Assembly (NCBI RefSeq): GCF_003058055.1
Contig: NZ_QBTZ01000001.1
Location: 2,358,501 to 2,422,500 of the forward strand
Origin: Acidovorax sp. 107
GTDB lineage: Bacteria > Pseudomonadota > Gammaproteobacteria > Burkholderiales > Burkholderiaceae_C
Direction of reading: 5' to 3'
DNA: 64,000 nucleotides
Shown: in pieces, positions 8,960 to 19,665 of the stretch
Numbering within the stretch: the first letter of the stretch is position 1
Layout: every line of letters starts with the position of its first letter
The notes under the pieces: model-generated
What the model saw: only the letters and a program-made list of their open reading frames with translations
What the model was told of the DNA's origin: nothing
The model's database searches: none
Made by a program: the position numbers and the translations under genes

Positions 8960-10039
8960 TCAGCCGTTGGTATTGCGAGCCGCCTGCAATGGCGCGGCCA
9001 GCGCAGGGTTGGACTCCACCCAGCGGCGCACCCGCTCTGCATCGCCCAGCCGGCTGAATTTGCCTGCTGAGTCCAGAAACACCATGATCAGCTTGCGCCC
9101 TGCCACCTGGGCTTGCATCACCAGACAACGACCTGCCTCGGAGATATAGCCGGTTTTCTGCAGACCAATATCCCAGGTAGGGTTTTTCACCAGCCCGTTG
9201 GTGTTGTTGTATTGGAGCGTCTTGTGCCCCACAGCCACCTCGTAGCCGGGCGACGTTGACAGTTCGCGCAACAGGGGGTCGCCATGCGCCACACCCACCA
9301 AGGTGGCGAGATCGCGAGCACTCGACTGATTGCGGCTGGACAGGCCTGTAGGTTCCACATAGTGGGTATCGTTCATCCCCAGCGCCTTCGCTTTGGCGTT
9401 CATCTGGGACACAAACAGCTCCAGGCCCCCAGGGTAGGTGCGACCCAAGGCATGGGCCGCCCGATTCTCGCTGGACATAAGCGCAAGGTGCAGCATCTCT
9501 CCTCGGGTCAGCGTAGTGCCCACCGTGAGGCGCGATCGGCTACCCTTTTCGGTATCCACGTCGTCCTGCGTGATCGTGACGGGCTCGTCCATCGGCAATT
9601 TGGCCTGCGAGATGAGCATGCCCGTCATGAGCTTGGTCAGGGACGCGATAGGGAGCACAGCCTGATCGTTCTTGCGCAGCAACACCTCGTGGGTGTCCTG
9701 ATCCACCACCAGCGCCACACTGGACTTCAGGTCGAGCGGGTCATTGACATCGTGCAAGCCCGCCATCTGGCCAAAAGAGGGTTTGGCCGGCACAAAGGCC
9801 ACCTTGGTAGGGGCCTTGACCGTTTTGGCGCTCACGCGTGTGGGCTTGATGCTCGCAGCGACTTTGCGCGGGGCCACGGCACGCTTGGCATGGACTGCGC
9901 CCGCCTGCTGCTTTTTAGCCCCTTGCTTTTTGACCTCTGCCGCATGCGCAGAGGGCGAAAGGAGGGCTGCGCTCACAAGCGCAAGACCCATCCACTGGAA
10001 AAATCGATTCACTGCAGCGTTGCGGCGATGGTGCATCAA
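8960..10039 (-). CDS. pbpG: D-alanyl-D-alanine endopeptidase (PBP7 type)
   Basis: A 359-residue periplasmic S11 serine peptidase that cuts peptidoglycan cross-links. It has a signal peptide (hydrophobic residues ~16-30, likely cleavage after AHA), then a Lys/Ala-rich linker of about 60 residues, then the catalytic domain. The three active-site motifs are present: SLTK (IASLTKLMTGML), SxN (LMSSENRAA) and KTG (GLQKTGYI). LeuA is transcribed toward it on the same strand, but a terminator at 10086 separates them, so it probably has its own promoter. A second ATG follows immediately, so the start could be one codon later. Confidence 0.93.
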   Translation of the reverse strand: MMHHRRNAAVNRFFQWMGLALVSAALLSPSAHAAEVKKQGAKKQQAGAVHAKRAVAPRKVAASIKPTRVSAKTVKAPTKVAFVPAKPSFGQMAGLHDVNDPLDLKSSVALVVDQDTHEVLLRKNDQAVLPIASLTKLMTGMLISQAKLPMDEPVTITQDDVDTEKGSRSRLTVGTTLTRGEMLHLALMSSENRAAHALGRTYPGGLELFVSQMNAKAKALGMNDTHYVEPTGLSSRNQSSARDLATLVGVAHGDPLLRELSTSPGYEVAVGHKTLQYNNTNGLVKNPTWDIGLQKTGYISEAGRCLVMQAQVAGRKLIMVFLDSAGKFSRLGDAERVRRWVESNPALAAPLQAARNTNG

Positions 10040-10081
10040 AGTGCTCCAAACGGTAAGAATTATGGGGCAGTGTACAGAATC

Positions 10082-10119
10082 AAAAAAAGTCGCGCAAGAT
10101 CAATACCTTGCGCGACTTT
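10082..10119 (-). terminator. Intrinsic terminator of leuA
   Basis: A 13-base-pair stem AAAGTCGCGCAAG / CTTGCGCGACTTT with an eight-base loop; on the minus strand it is followed by a T-run (plus-strand A-run 10082-10088). It lies 33 bases after the leuA stop. Confidence 0.9.
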
Positions 10120-10151
10120 CCGAGAAAGTGAGTGAATTATAAATTGATCAC

Positions 10152-11690
10152 TCAACCTTGAGCAGCGACCCGATCGGCTTTACTTTGTAACTTGTTCAAG
10201 GCGCTGAGGTAGGCCTTGGCCGACGCCACGACGATGTCGGGGTCCGCACCCACGCCATTCACCACGCGACCACTGTTTTGCAAACGCACGGTGACCTCGC
10301 CCTGGCTCTCGGTGGAGCCACTGATGGCGTTCACCGAATACAGCACCATTTCGGCGCCACTCTTCACGTGCGATTCAATGGCCTTGAGCGAAGCATCGAC
10401 TGGCCCATTGCCCTCTGCCTCGCCCCGCACTTCGTTCCCATCGACGGTAAAGACAATGCGTGCGCGGGGTTGCTCGCCGGTTTCGCTCTGCTGAAACAGC
10501 GACACGAAACCATATTGTTCTTTTTCGGCTGTGACACTTTCGTCGCTGACCAACGCCAGGATGTCCTCGTCAAAAATCTCGCTCTTGCGGTCGGCCAGCT
10601 CCTTGAAGCGCGTGAAAGCGGTGTTGACTTCGGTTTCGCTGTCCAGGCTGACACCCAGTTCCTGCAAGCGCTGCTTGAAGGCGTTGCGACCACTGAGCTT
10701 GCCGAGCACGATCTTGTTGGCACTCCAGCCCACATCCTCAGCCCGCATGATTTCGTAGGTGTCGCGTGCCTTGAGCACGCCGTCCTGGTGAATGCCGCTG
10801 GCATGGGCGAACGCGTTGGCGCCCACCACGGCCTTGTTGGGCTGCACCACAAAGCCCGTAGTCTGGCTCACCATGCGGCTGGCAGCCACGATGTGCTGGG
10901 TGTCGATGCCCAGTTCAAGCCCAAAATAGTCCTTGCGGGTCTTCACGGCCATCACGATCTCTTCGAGCGAGCAGTTGCCGGCGCGCTCACCCAAGCCGTT
11001 GATCGTGCATTCCACCTGGCGTGCACCACCGATCTTCACACCGGCCAGCGAGTTCGCCACGGCCATGCCCAGGTCGTTGTGGCAGTGCACGGACCAGATC
11101 GCCTTGTCGCTGTTGGGAATGCGCTCGCGCAGCGTCTTGATGAAGTTGCCGTACAGCTCGGGCACGGCGTAGCCCACGGTGTCTGGCACGTTGATGGTGG
11201 TGGCGCCTTCGGCGATCACAGCCTCCAGCACCCGGCACAGAAAGTCAGGGTCGCTGCGGTAGCCATCTTCGGGGCTGAACTCGATGTCACCCACGAGGTT
11301 GCGCGCAAAGCGAACCGACTGCTTGGCTTGCTCGAGTACCTGGTCGGGCGTCATCCGCAGCTTCTTCTCCATGTGCAGCGCCGAAGTGGCAATGAAGGTG
11401 TGGATGCGCGCATTCGCCGCACCCTTGAGAGCCTCTGCAGCGCGTGAAATATCGCGGTCGTTGGCACGCGACAGCGAGCAAATGGTGGACTCTTTGATGG
11501 CATTGGCAATGGCTTGCACGGCCTCAAAGTCACCGTTGGAGCTGGCGGCAAAACCGGCTTCGATCACATCCACCTTCAGACGCTCCAGCTGGCGCGCAAT
11601 ACGCAGCTTCTCGTCCTTGGTCATTGAAGCCCCGGGGGACTGCTCACCATCGCGCAAGGTGGTGTCGAAAATGATCAGTTTGTCAGCCAT
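10152..11690 (-). CDS. leuA: 2-isopropylmalate synthase
   Basis: The 512-residue enzyme condenses acetyl-CoA with 2-oxoisovalerate, the committed step of leucine synthesis. The TIM-barrel catalytic part begins [20 protein letters not shown], has the metal ligands of [15 protein letters not shown], and [17 protein letters not shown]. After the linker comes the C-terminal leucine-binding allosteric domain ([20 protein letters not shown]). It is the last gene of the ilvB-ilvN-ilvC-pssA-leuA series. About 110 bases upstream is a leucine-rich mini-ORF followed by a terminator-like hairpin, which suggests attenuation by leucine in addition to feedback inhibition. Confidence 0.96.
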   Translation of the reverse strand: MADKLIIFDTTLRDGEQSPGASMTKDEKLRIARQLERLKVDVIEAGFAASSNGDFEAVQAIANAIKESTICSLSRANDRDISRAAEALKGAANARIHTFIATSALHMEKKLRMTPDQVLEQAKQSVRFARNLVGDIEFSPEDGYRSDPDFLCRVLEAVIAEGATTINVPDTVGYAVPELYGNFIKTLRERIPNSDKAIWSVHCHNDLGMAVANSLAGVKIGGARQVECTINGLGERAGNCSLEEIVMAVKTRKDYFGLELGIDTQHIVAASRMVSQTTGFVVQPNKAVVGANAFAHASGIHQDGVLKARDTYEIMRAEDVGWSANKIVLGKLSGRNAFKQRLQELGVSLDSETEVNTAFTRFKELADRKSEIFDEDILALVSDESVTAEKEQYGFVSLFQQSETGEQPRARIVFTVDGNEVRGEAEGNGPVDASLKAIESHVKSGAEMVLYSVNAISGSTESQGEVTVRLQNSGRVVNGVGADPDIVVASAKAYLSALNKLQSKADRVAAQG

Positions 11691-11740
11691 GTTGTTCTCC
11701 TGGTATCAGTGGGTGGGGCCCGCAACGAAAAAACTGGCGC

Positions 11741-11779
11741 CCAAAACAAAAGGCCCGTTGCGGGTGCATACGGGCCTTT
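11741..11779 (-). terminator. Attenuator-like hairpin in the leuA leader
   Basis: On the minus strand AAAGGCCCGT pairs with ACGGGCCTTT around an 11-base loop and is followed by TGTTTT. It lies between a leucine-rich mini-ORF (11802-11855) and leuA. It could also be the pssA terminator, but the mini-ORF in front of it favours attenuation. Confidence 0.65.
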
Positions 11780-11801
11780 GTGGAATAGTGTGCGCGTGCG
11801 C

Positions 11802-11855
11802 CTACTGACTCCGCCCGTGGGGAGGTAGCAGTAGTGCCAGAGCAAACAAATTCAT
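11802..11855 (-). CDS. Putative leucine leader peptide of leuA
   Basis: A 17-codon frame, MNLFALALLLPPHGRSQ, with five leucines in eight residues (positions 3, 6, 8, 9, 10), two of them CTA codons, which are uncommon in this GC-rich sequence. It begins 40 bases after the pssA stop and is followed by a terminator-like hairpin at 11741-11779 and then leuA. This is the classic layout of transcription attenuation: ribosome stalling at leucine codons would free leuA transcription when Leu-tRNA is scarce. No strong ribosome-binding site is visible; an ATG four bases upstream is in another frame. Confidence 0.6.
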   Translation of the reverse strand: MNLFALALLLPPHGRSQ

Positions 11856-11894
11856 GCATCGCAATGTAGCACAAGTGCCTGGACCCCATGGCCC

Positions 11895-12731
11895 TTACTT
11901 GTGCAGGCCGCGCTCGTCGGGTTCGTCGGTAGAGGTGCTGATCACGCTGCTGTGCTGGCCTTTGGCCTTGCGCCAGGCGTACACGGCGTAACCGCTCAAG
12001 CCATAGAAAACAAACACGCCGAAAAGCACGATGGGAGGGTGAATGTTGATGATGGCGATGCCCAGGGCAATCAGCACGATGGCGGCAAAAGGCACGCTCT
12101 TTTTCATCTGCACATCCTTGAAGCTGTAGAACGGCACGTTGGTCACCATGGTCAGCCCCGCATAGAGCGTGAAGGCGAACATGATCCAGGTCACCTGGCT
12201 CCAGCTCAGCCAGTGGTCTTCGCCGGGACGCACGCCCAGTTCGGTCATCAGCCAGATGAATCCAGCCACCAAGGCCGCCGCGGCGGGCGAAGGCAACCCT
12301 TGAAAATAGCGCTTGTCCACAACCCCCGTGTTCACATTGAAACGCGCCAGGCGAAGCGCCGCACAGGCGCAATACACAAAGGCGGCGATCCAGCCCCAGC
12401 GGCCCAGACCCTGAAGGGACCATTCATAAGCAATCAAGGCAGGCGCTGCCCCAAAGGACACCATGTCGGAAAGCGAATCCATCTGCTCGCCAAACGCGCT
12501 CTGGGTATTGGTCATGCGGGCCACGCGCCCGTCGAGGCTGTCGAGCACCATGGCACAGAAGACGCCCACCGCCGCCTGGTCAAAACGGCCATTCATGGCC
12601 ATGACGATGGAATAGAAACCACCAAACAAGGCCGCCAGTGTGAACAGGTTGGGCAGGATGTAGATGCCCTTGCGCCTTTTGCGCACCATCACACCTGGCT
12701 TGTCGGTGGACTCATTGCCGTCATGCATCAA
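11895..12731 (-). CDS. pssA: CDP-diacylglycerol--serine O-phosphatidyltransferase
   Basis: A 278-residue multi-spanning inner-membrane enzyme that makes phosphatidylserine, the precursor of phosphatidylethanolamine. The CDP-alcohol phosphotransferase motif D-x2-DG-x2-AR-x8-G-x3-D-x3-D is seen in DSLDGRVARMTNTQSAFGEQ followed by MDSLSDMVSFG. Several hydrophobic helices follow. Placement between ilvC and leuA has no metabolic logic but is a gene order I recall from related betaproteobacteria. A second in-frame ATG follows the first. Confidence 0.94.
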   Translation of the reverse strand: MMHDGNESTDKPGVMVRKRRKGIYILPNLFTLAALFGGFYSIVMAMNGRFDQAAVGVFCAMVLDSLDGRVARMTNTQSAFGEQMDSLSDMVSFGAAPALIAYEWSLQGLGRWGWIAAFVYCACAALRLARFNVNTGVVDKRYFQGLPSPAAAALVAGFIWLMTELGVRPGEDHWLSWSQVTWIMFAFTLYAGLTMVTNVPFYSFKDVQMKKSVPFAAIVLIALGIAIINIHPPIVLFGVFVFYGLSGYAVYAWRKAKGQHSSVISTSTDEPDERGLHK

Positions 12732-12876
12732 ACAGACCTCCAGCGCTTACCCGCATTGCGCGAGCAGCTATTAAATTTGTAGTATCCAGCCATTTTCCGC
12801 AAGACAGCAGGCCGCCGCGCACACAAAAGGCGAAGGCCGCAGTGTAGCGCCTGCGCGCAGTGCCCAATGCCAATGG

Positions 12877-12901
12877 AAAAAGGCCACCGAAGTGGCCTTT
12901 T
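12877..12901 (-). terminator. Terminator after ilvC
   Basis: Stem AAAAGGCCAC / GTGGCCTTTT with a four-base loop CGAA, 21 bases after the ilvC stop. On the minus strand it ends in a short T-run. The rest of the 190-base ilvC-pssA gap holds no gene. Confidence 0.75.
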
Positions 12902-12921
12902 GACGCTCCAGCAATGAAGAA

Positions 12922-14486
<1,565 letters not shown>

Positions 14487-14567
14487 GATGAAGCGATTCC
14501 TCTTTTCGCTGCCCTCCCCCATGCACGGTAATGCATGGGCTTGGCAGGCAATAGATTCGTCAAAAAA

Positions 14568-14612
14568 TGGATGCTATCTATTCGATAGCTGAGAACGCAT
14601 GAAAAACGTGCG
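14568..14612 (-). repeat. Degenerate TTGATAGCT-type repeat between ilvB and ilvN
   Basis: The plus strand contains GATGCTATCTATTCGATAGC, an inverted pair around CTATTC, followed by GAGAACGCATG. It shares the TATC/GATAGCT part with the dispersed repeat but lacks the AGCGCTAG half, so the assignment is tentative. Confidence 0.35.
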
Positions 14613-14629
14613 CTTTGGGCCGATTGGGC

Positions 14630-16423
14630 TTAAAGGTCTTCCGACCCCAGCAGCATTTCGGTGATGCCCTTGCCGGCCTGCACCATCGGGAACACGTTCT
14701 CGGTGGGGTCGGTTCGGAAGTCCATGAACACCGTGCGGTCCTTGAGCTTGCGGGCTTCGCGCAGGGCGGGCTCCACATCCTTGGGGTGCTCGATGAGCAT
14801 GCCGACGTGGCCGTACGCTTCTGCCAGCTTCACGAAGTTGGGCAGCGCGTCCATGTAGCTGTGGCTGTAGCGGCCGGAGTATTCAATCTCCTGCCACTGG
14901 CGCACCATGCCCAGATAACGGTTGTTCAGCGAGCAGATCTTGATCGGCGTGTTGTACTGCAGACAGGTGGACAACTCCTGAATGTTCATCTGCACCGAGC
15001 CTTCGCCCGTGATGCAGAACACCTCGGACTGCGGCTTGGCCAGCTTGATACCCATGGCGTAAGGAATGCCCACACCCATCGTGCCCAAGCCACCAGAATT
15101 GATCCAGCGACGGGGTTCGTCAAAGCGGTAGTACTGCGCCGCCCACATCTGGTGCTGACCCACGTCGGACGTGATGTAGGTGTCCGCGTCCTTGGTCATG
15201 TTCCACAGGGTCTCAACCACGTACTGCGGCTTGATCACGTCACCGCTGCCCATGCTGTACTTGAGGCAGTCGCGCTTGCGCCAGCCTTCGATGGTGTCCC
15301 ACCAGGCGGCCAGTGCTCCGGCATCCGGGCGGGTGCTGCTCTCGCGGATCATGGAGATCAGCTCGGTGAGCACGTCCTTCACGTCGCCGACGATCGGGAT
15401 ATCCACCTTCACGCGCTTCGAGATGCTCGATGGGTCGATATCGACGTGGATGATCTTGCGGTCGTTCTGTGCGAAGTGCTTGGGGTTTCCGATCACGCGA
15501 TCATCAAACCGGGCACCCACAGCCAGCAGCACGTCGCAGTTCTGCATGGCGTTGTTGGCTTCGATGGTGCCGTGCATGCCCAGCATGCCCAGGAACTTGC
15601 GGTCGGACGCGGGGTAGGCGCCCAGACCCATCAGCGTGTTGGTGACGGGGTAGCCCAGCATGTCCACCAGCGTGCGCAGCTCGTTGGTGGCATTGCCCAA
15701 CAGCACACCGCCCCCGGTATAAATATAGGGACGCTTGGCCGCCAGCAGCAACTGAAGCGCCTTGCGGATCTGCCCGCCATGGCCCTTGCGCACCGGGTTG
15801 TAAGAGCGCATTTCCACCGTCTGCGGATAACCGGTGTAGGGCACCTTCTTGAAGGAAACGTCCTTGGGCACGTCCACCACCACTGGGCCAGGGCGGCCAG
15901 TGCGGGCGATGTGGAAGGCTTTTTTCATCGTCGCGGCCAGATCGCGCGGGTCCTTGACGAGGAAGTTGTGCTTGACAATGGGGCGGGTGATACCGACCGT
16001 GTCGCATTCCTGGAAGGCATCCAGCCCGATGGCGGGCGTGGGCACCTGGCCGGAGATGATCACCATGGGGATCGAATCCATGTACGCGGTGGCGATGCCG
16101 GTGACGGCATTGGTCAGGCCGGGGCCCGAAGTGACCAGAGCCACGCCGACTTCGCCGGTGGCGCGCGCATAGCCGTCGGCGGCGTGCACCGCCGCCTGTT
16201 CGTGGCGTACCAGCACGTGCTGAATGGTGTCTTGCTTGTACAGCGCGTCGTAGATGTACAGGACCGCACCACCCGGGTAACCCCAGATGTACTGGACGTT
16301 CTCTGCCTGGAGGGCCTTGATGAGGATCTCAGAACCCATGAGGTCCTGCGAGCCGGAAGCGGGGGAAGTGTTGCCCTGCGAAGCAGCGGCTGCTGAAGAG
16401 ATTTCAGCCTTGGAGATTTCCAT
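14630..16423 (-). CDS. ilvB: Acetolactate synthase large (catalytic) subunit
   Basis: The 597-residue ThDP- and FAD-dependent enzyme makes acetolactate or acetohydroxybutyrate, the first common step of branched-chain synthesis. Family motifs include [17 protein letters not shown] and [17 protein letters not shown] near residues 42-85, [20 protein letters not shown], and the ThDP-binding [19 protein letters not shown] with [14 protein letters not shown] Ser/Ala-rich stretch of about 25 residues precedes the domain. The 292 bases to the divergent sigma-factor gene hold both promoters; I see no branched-chain leader peptide there. Confidence 0.96.
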   Translation of the reverse strand: MEISKAEISSAAAASQGNTSPASGSQDLMGSEILIKALQAENVQYIWGYPGGAVLYIYDALYKQDTIQHVLVRHEQAAVHAADGYARATGEVGVALVTSGPGLTNAVTGIATAYMDSIPMVIISGQVPTPAIGLDAFQECDTVGITRPIVKHNFLVKDPRDLAATMKKAFHIARTGRPGPVVVDVPKDVSFKKVPYTGYPQTVEMRSYNPVRKGHGGQIRKALQLLLAAKRPYIYTGGGVLLGNATNELRTLVDMLGYPVTNTLMGLGAYPASDRKFLGMLGMHGTIEANNAMQNCDVLLAVGARFDDRVIGNPKHFAQNDRKIIHVDIDPSSISKRVKVDIPIVGDVKDVLTELISMIRESSTRPDAGALAAWWDTIEGWRKRDCLKYSMGSGDVIKPQYVVETLWNMTKDADTYITSDVGQHQMWAAQYYRFDEPRRWINSGGLGTMGVGIPYAMGIKLAKPQSEVFCITGEGSVQMNIQELSTCLQYNTPIKICSLNNRYLGMVRQWQEIEYSGRYSHSYMDALPNFVKLAEAYGHVGMLIEHPKDVEPALREARKLKDRTVFMDFRTDPTENVFPMVQAGKGITEMLLGSEDL

Positions 16424-16715
16424 GATCGATCAACCTTTGTGAATTTCTCTGACGAAAAACCTTGGGTGCTCCTCGCACGCGCTCTTGTGAAGCCAGCTTG
16501 GAACTTGAGGCCAAGGACATGGGCGGGATGATTGCCGCGCCGGACCGTGACCCGTTTGCCTTTTGAATTGCAACGTCAATTATCGCACTGCAACACTCAC
16601 AAAACGCTCCACTGCCAAAAAAAACTCCAGCGGGTGCGATAATCTGCAGCTTTATGGCGTCGATCAGTTCAAAACTGAAGACTTTGGCGCCGATCCCCTC
16701 CCGGGCTGACCCGTC

Positions 16716-17285
16716 TTGGCAACCGAACAAGAACTCTCCGATTTCCTCAAAAGCGTAGAAAAGCGTGCGTTCAAGCGCTCGGTCTACCACGTTCGCAATG
16801 AGGAAGCGGCGCTCGACATCGTGCAAGACAGCATGCTCAAGCTGGCAGAGCACTACGGCGACAAACCGGCAGCCGAGCTGCCCATGCTCTTCCAGCGGAT
16901 TCTTTCCAACTGCACCCTGGACTGGTTCCGGCGCCAGAAGACACGCAATGCACTATTTTCGAGCATGAGCGACTTCGAGGGCCCGGGTGAAGATGGCACG
17001 GATTTTGATCTGCTCGAAGCGTATTCAGGAACAGAAGACGGCGACAAGGCGGAAAGCGCGGAAGATTTGACCCGCCGGGCACAGATCTTCCAGGGCATTG
17101 AAGAAGAAATTGCCGAATTGCCGCCACGTCAACGGGAAGCGTTCCTGATGCGTTACTGGGAAGAAATGGACGTCGCAGAGACGGCTGCCGCCATGGGCTG
17201 CTCCGAAGGCAGTGTCAAAACGCACTGCTTTCGTGCCATACAAACCCTCAGCAAGGCACTGAAGGCCAAAGGAATCGAGCCATGA
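16716..17285 (+). CDS. ECF-like RNA polymerase sigma factor
   Basis: A 189-residue sigma factor with region 2 (YHVRNEEAALDIVQDSMLKL, then LDWFRRQKTRNALF) and region 4 (LPPRQREAFLMRYWEEMDVA, then MGCSEGSVKTHCFRAIQTL), joined by an acidic linker. The start must be the TTG at 16716: an in-frame TGA sits at 16707-16709 and no ATG or GTG precedes the conserved sequence. The stop overlaps the next start by four bases (ATGA). DUF3619 and DUF3106 genes follow, an arrangement suggesting a sigma factor with a membrane-bound regulator. Its stimulus and regulon are unknown. Confidence 0.9.
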   Translation: MATEQELSDFLKSVEKRAFKRSVYHVRNEEAALDIVQDSMLKLAEHYGDKPAAELPMLFQRILSNCTLDWFRRQKTRNALFSSMSDFEGPGEDGTDFDLLEAYSGTEDGDKAESAEDLTRRAQIFQGIEEEIAELPPRQREAFLMRYWEEMDVAETAAAMGCSEGSVKTHCFRAIQTLSKALKAKGIEP

Positions 17286-17737
17286 AAAACACTGTACAGA
17301 CCCCATCGACCCAAGCTGAAGCCTCTGCAGAGCGCTTTGCGTTGCGCGTCACGGCGCGCCTGTCCAGCGGGACCGACGCCCTGCCCTATGACATTTCCGA
17401 ACGTCTGCGTGCCTCTCGCATGCAGGCGTTGGCCAAACGCAAGGTCACCGTCCCGGTGCGTCGCACCGCCCCTGCGGCTGCAGTGGTCAGCGCGGGCAGC
17501 ACGGCCACGCTGGGCCGTGGCGGCGAAGGCAGCAGCTGGTGGAATGCGCTGGTATCCGCCGTGCCGCTGTTGGCACTGGTAGTGGGCTTGGTGGTTATCA
17601 ACATTGCCCAGGACGAGCGCGCCGCCAATGATGTGGCCGAGGTGGATTCCGCTTTGCTGACCGACGACCTGCCACCCGCCGCTTACTCGGACCCAGGCTT
17701 CGTACAATTCCTCAAGACCTCCGCGCAGCCAAACTGA
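17282..17737 (+). CDS. DUF3619 membrane protein, possible anti-sigma factor
   Basis: A 151-residue protein with a cytoplasmic N-terminus of ~85 residues (RLSSGTDALPYDISERLRAS), one transmembrane helix at about 88-109 (ALVSAVPLLALVVGLVVINI) and a short outer tail of ~40 residues. The layout, and the four-base overlap with the sigma gene, are what one expects of an anti-sigma factor, but the family has no proven function. This is inference from position and topology. Confidence 0.8.
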   Translation: MKNTVQTPSTQAEASAERFALRVTARLSSGTDALPYDISERLRASRMQALAKRKVTVPVRRTAPAAAVVSAGSTATLGRGGEGSSWWNALVSAVPLLALVVGLVVINIAQDERAANDVAEVDSALLTDDLPPAAYSDPGFVQFLKTSAQPN

Positions 17738-17757
17738 CCTGCCTGACTCTGGACTGC

Positions 17758-18660
17758 ATGCACCCAAGCCCCTCTGAAGCTCCTTCCACGCTGCCAGCCT
17801 TTGTGCTGGCATTGGCGCTTCTGGGCGCGCTCAGCGCCGGCGGCTGGCAGGCGTGGATGCAGATGCGCATGGCGCCCAGCACAGTGCTGGAGGCCGGTGC
17901 CGAGGCGGCAGTGGCACGCCCCAACAATGCGCGCGCCGACCTGTCGGTCGTGAACATGCCCCCCGCCACGGAGGCAGGACCCGGCTGGGGCACGCTCACT
18001 ACTGCGCAAAAACTGGCGCTGTATCCACTGGCAGAACGCTGGGCGTTGATCAGCGAAGCCCAAAAACGCCGTTGGCTTGACCTGGCCACCAACTACCCCA
18101 GCCTTTCGGAAGAGGAACAACACAAGTTCCATGACCGCATCACCGACTGGGCCAGCCTGAGCGCCCAGCAGCGCAACCAGGCACGGCTGAACTACGCTGT
18201 CACCAAACGGCTGGCGGGGGACGGCAAGCGGGCGCAATGGGAGGCCTACCAGGCACTGTCTGAAGAAGAGCGCAAGGCGCTGGCCTCCAAAGCAGCCCCC
18301 AACCCCCATGGCGCGGCCACGGCCCTGCGACCGGTCTCGCCCAGAAAGCTGGTCCAGGTACCCGCTGCGACGCAAGCGAGCCCCGACCGGCCCAATGCCC
18401 CCAAGATCCCACCGGTGGTAGACCATTCGCCGCGCGTTGCAGCCCCAATCCCCCAACCGGCAGCCCCGGCGACGGCGGGCTCGACGCCCGTGCCTGCAGC
18501 GCCTGCCGCCTCGCCCGGTGGGGTGGAAACGGCGCCTGTGGCGATCCCCAGTGCGGTGCCCGCAGCGCTTCCGCCCCTGGGCACCGGGGGAGCCGACAGC
18601 ACAGCCTCGCCCACACCGCCCCCGGTAACACCTGACACCTCCGGCCTGTATCCTCAGTAG
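17758..18660 (+). CDS. DUF3106 protein, membrane-anchored with Pro/Ala-rich tail
   Basis: A 300-residue protein with an N-terminal hydrophobic helix (about residues 14-31), a helical DUF3106 region near residues 80-175 with repeated W and L positions (LAERWALISEAQKRRWLDLA, LSEEEQHKFHDRITDWASLS), and a low-complexity Pro/Ala/Val tail of ~110 residues. It is probably periplasmic. It follows DUF3619 by 20 bases. Function unknown; by context it is part of the sigma-factor system. Confidence 0.8.
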   Translation: MHPSPSEAPSTLPAFVLALALLGALSAGGWQAWMQMRMAPSTVLEAGAEAAVARPNNARADLSVVNMPPATEAGPGWGTLTTAQKLALYPLAERWALISEAQKRRWLDLATNYPSLSEEEQHKFHDRITDWASLSAQQRNQARLNYAVTKRLAGDGKRAQWEAYQALSEEERKALASKAAPNPHGAATALRPVSPRKLVQVPAATQASPDRPNAPKIPPVVDHSPRVAAPIPQPAAPATAGSTPVPAAPAASPGGVETAPVAIPSAVPAALPPLGTGGADSTASPTPPPVTPDTSGLYPQ

Positions 18661-18698
18661 GTTTGCAACCTGCCCCGGCCCGACGGGCCTGACCTGGA

Positions 18699-19250
18699 AT
18701 GTCCGTTTCTCACCCTACCCCCACGCCGCAGGCCGCTGCCAGCGCCCTAACTGGCGCCTTGGCGGGCGCCCCTACTCCCAACCTGTGGCGGCGCATGGCC
18801 TGCTGGCTGTACGAAGGCATGCTGATGTTCGGTGTGGTTTTCATTGCCGGCTACCTGTTCGGCACACTGAGCCAGACCCGGAATGCCATGGACAACCGCC
18901 ATGCACTGCAGGCCTTCCTGTTCGTGGTGTTCGGCATCTACTTCACGTGGTTCTGGGCCAAGGGACAGACCTTGGCGCAGAAGACCTGGCACATCCGCGT
19001 GGTGGGCACTGCCGGGCAACCCATCAGCCAGACGCGCGCCTTGCTGCGTTACGTGTTGAGCTGGCTGTGGTTTTTGCCCCCGCTGGCTGCGGCAGCGCTG
19101 TTTTCCCTGTCGGGGGGCGAATCCGCCGTCATCGTACTGGGGTGGGTGGCCATCTGGGCCTTGCTCAGCCGGTTTCATCCCACACAGCAGTTCTGGCATG
19201 ACGCGCTGGCGGGCACCCGACTGGTGCACTACGAAATACCCAAAAAATAA
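18699..19250 (+). CDS. RDD-family membrane protein
   Basis: A 183-residue protein with hydrophobic segments at about 38-58, 70-87, 118-140 and 143-158. The family hallmarks R..RR.AC / LYEGMLMFGVVFIAGYL and the charged HDALAGTRLVHYE C-terminus are present. RDD proteins are poorly characterised; some act in Na+/H+ exchange. It is 38 bases after the DUF3106 gene and 4 bases before dgkA. Confidence 0.85.
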   Translation: MSVSHPTPTPQAAASALTGALAGAPTPNLWRRMACWLYEGMLMFGVVFIAGYLFGTLSQTRNAMDNRHALQAFLFVVFGIYFTWFWAKGQTLAQKTWHIRVVGTAGQPISQTRALLRYVLSWLWFLPPLAAAALFSLSGGESAVIVLGWVAIWALLSRFHPTQQFWHDALAGTRLVHYEIPKK

Positions 19251-19254
19251 GCGC

Positions 19255-19665
19255 ATGCAACCCTCTTCTCCTCCATCAGCGGCACCCGCCAACCCCCAAA
19301 AGGCACGCTCGGGCCTCAACCGCATCTGGCATGCGGCGGGCTACTCCCTGGAAGGGCTGCGGGCCGGGTGGAACGAAAAGGCGTTTCGCCAAGAGGCCGT
19401 CGCAGCCGTGGTGCTGTTGCCGCTGTCACTCTGGCTGGGCCGCAGCTGGGTCGAGGTCGCCCTGCTGGCGGGCTCGGTGATCATTGTGATGATTGTGGAG
19501 CTGCTCAACACCGGCATCGAAACCGCCATCGACCGCATCGGACCCGAATGGCATGATCTGTCCAAACGCGCCAAAGACATGGGCAGTGCGGCGGTTCTGC
19601 TGGCTTTGCTGCTGTGCATGGGCATCTGGGCAGCAGCGTTATTTCAGAGGTTTTTCCATGCCTGA
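19255..19665 (+). CDS. dgkA: Diacylglycerol kinase
   Basis: A 136-residue inner-membrane kinase that phosphorylates diacylglycerol for phospholipid recycling. The family motif is seen in VELLNTGIETAIDRIG and HDLSKRAKDMGSAAV; three transmembrane helices follow an N-terminal amphipathic region. The start is the ATG at 19255, four bases after the RDD stop. Its 3' end overlaps the next gene by eight bases. A Pro/Ser-rich N-terminal extension of about 18 residues is longer than in E. coli. Confidence 0.93.
   Translation: MQPSSPPSAAPANPQKARSGLNRIWHAAGYSLEGLRAGWNEKAFRQEAVAAVVLLPLSLWLGRSWVEVALLAGSVIIVMIVELLNTGIETAIDRIGPEWHDLSKRAKDMGSAAVLLALLLCMGIWAAALFQRFFHA

Noticed and set aside
14615-16396. A 593-codon plus-strand open frame opposite ilvB
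   Set aside because: Antisense reading of a clear acetolactate synthase gene; no motif or start context.
16424-16715. Possible valine/isoleucine attenuation leader upstream of ilvB
   Set aside because: No short frame rich in Val, Ile or Leu codons with a following terminator hairpin was found on the minus strand.
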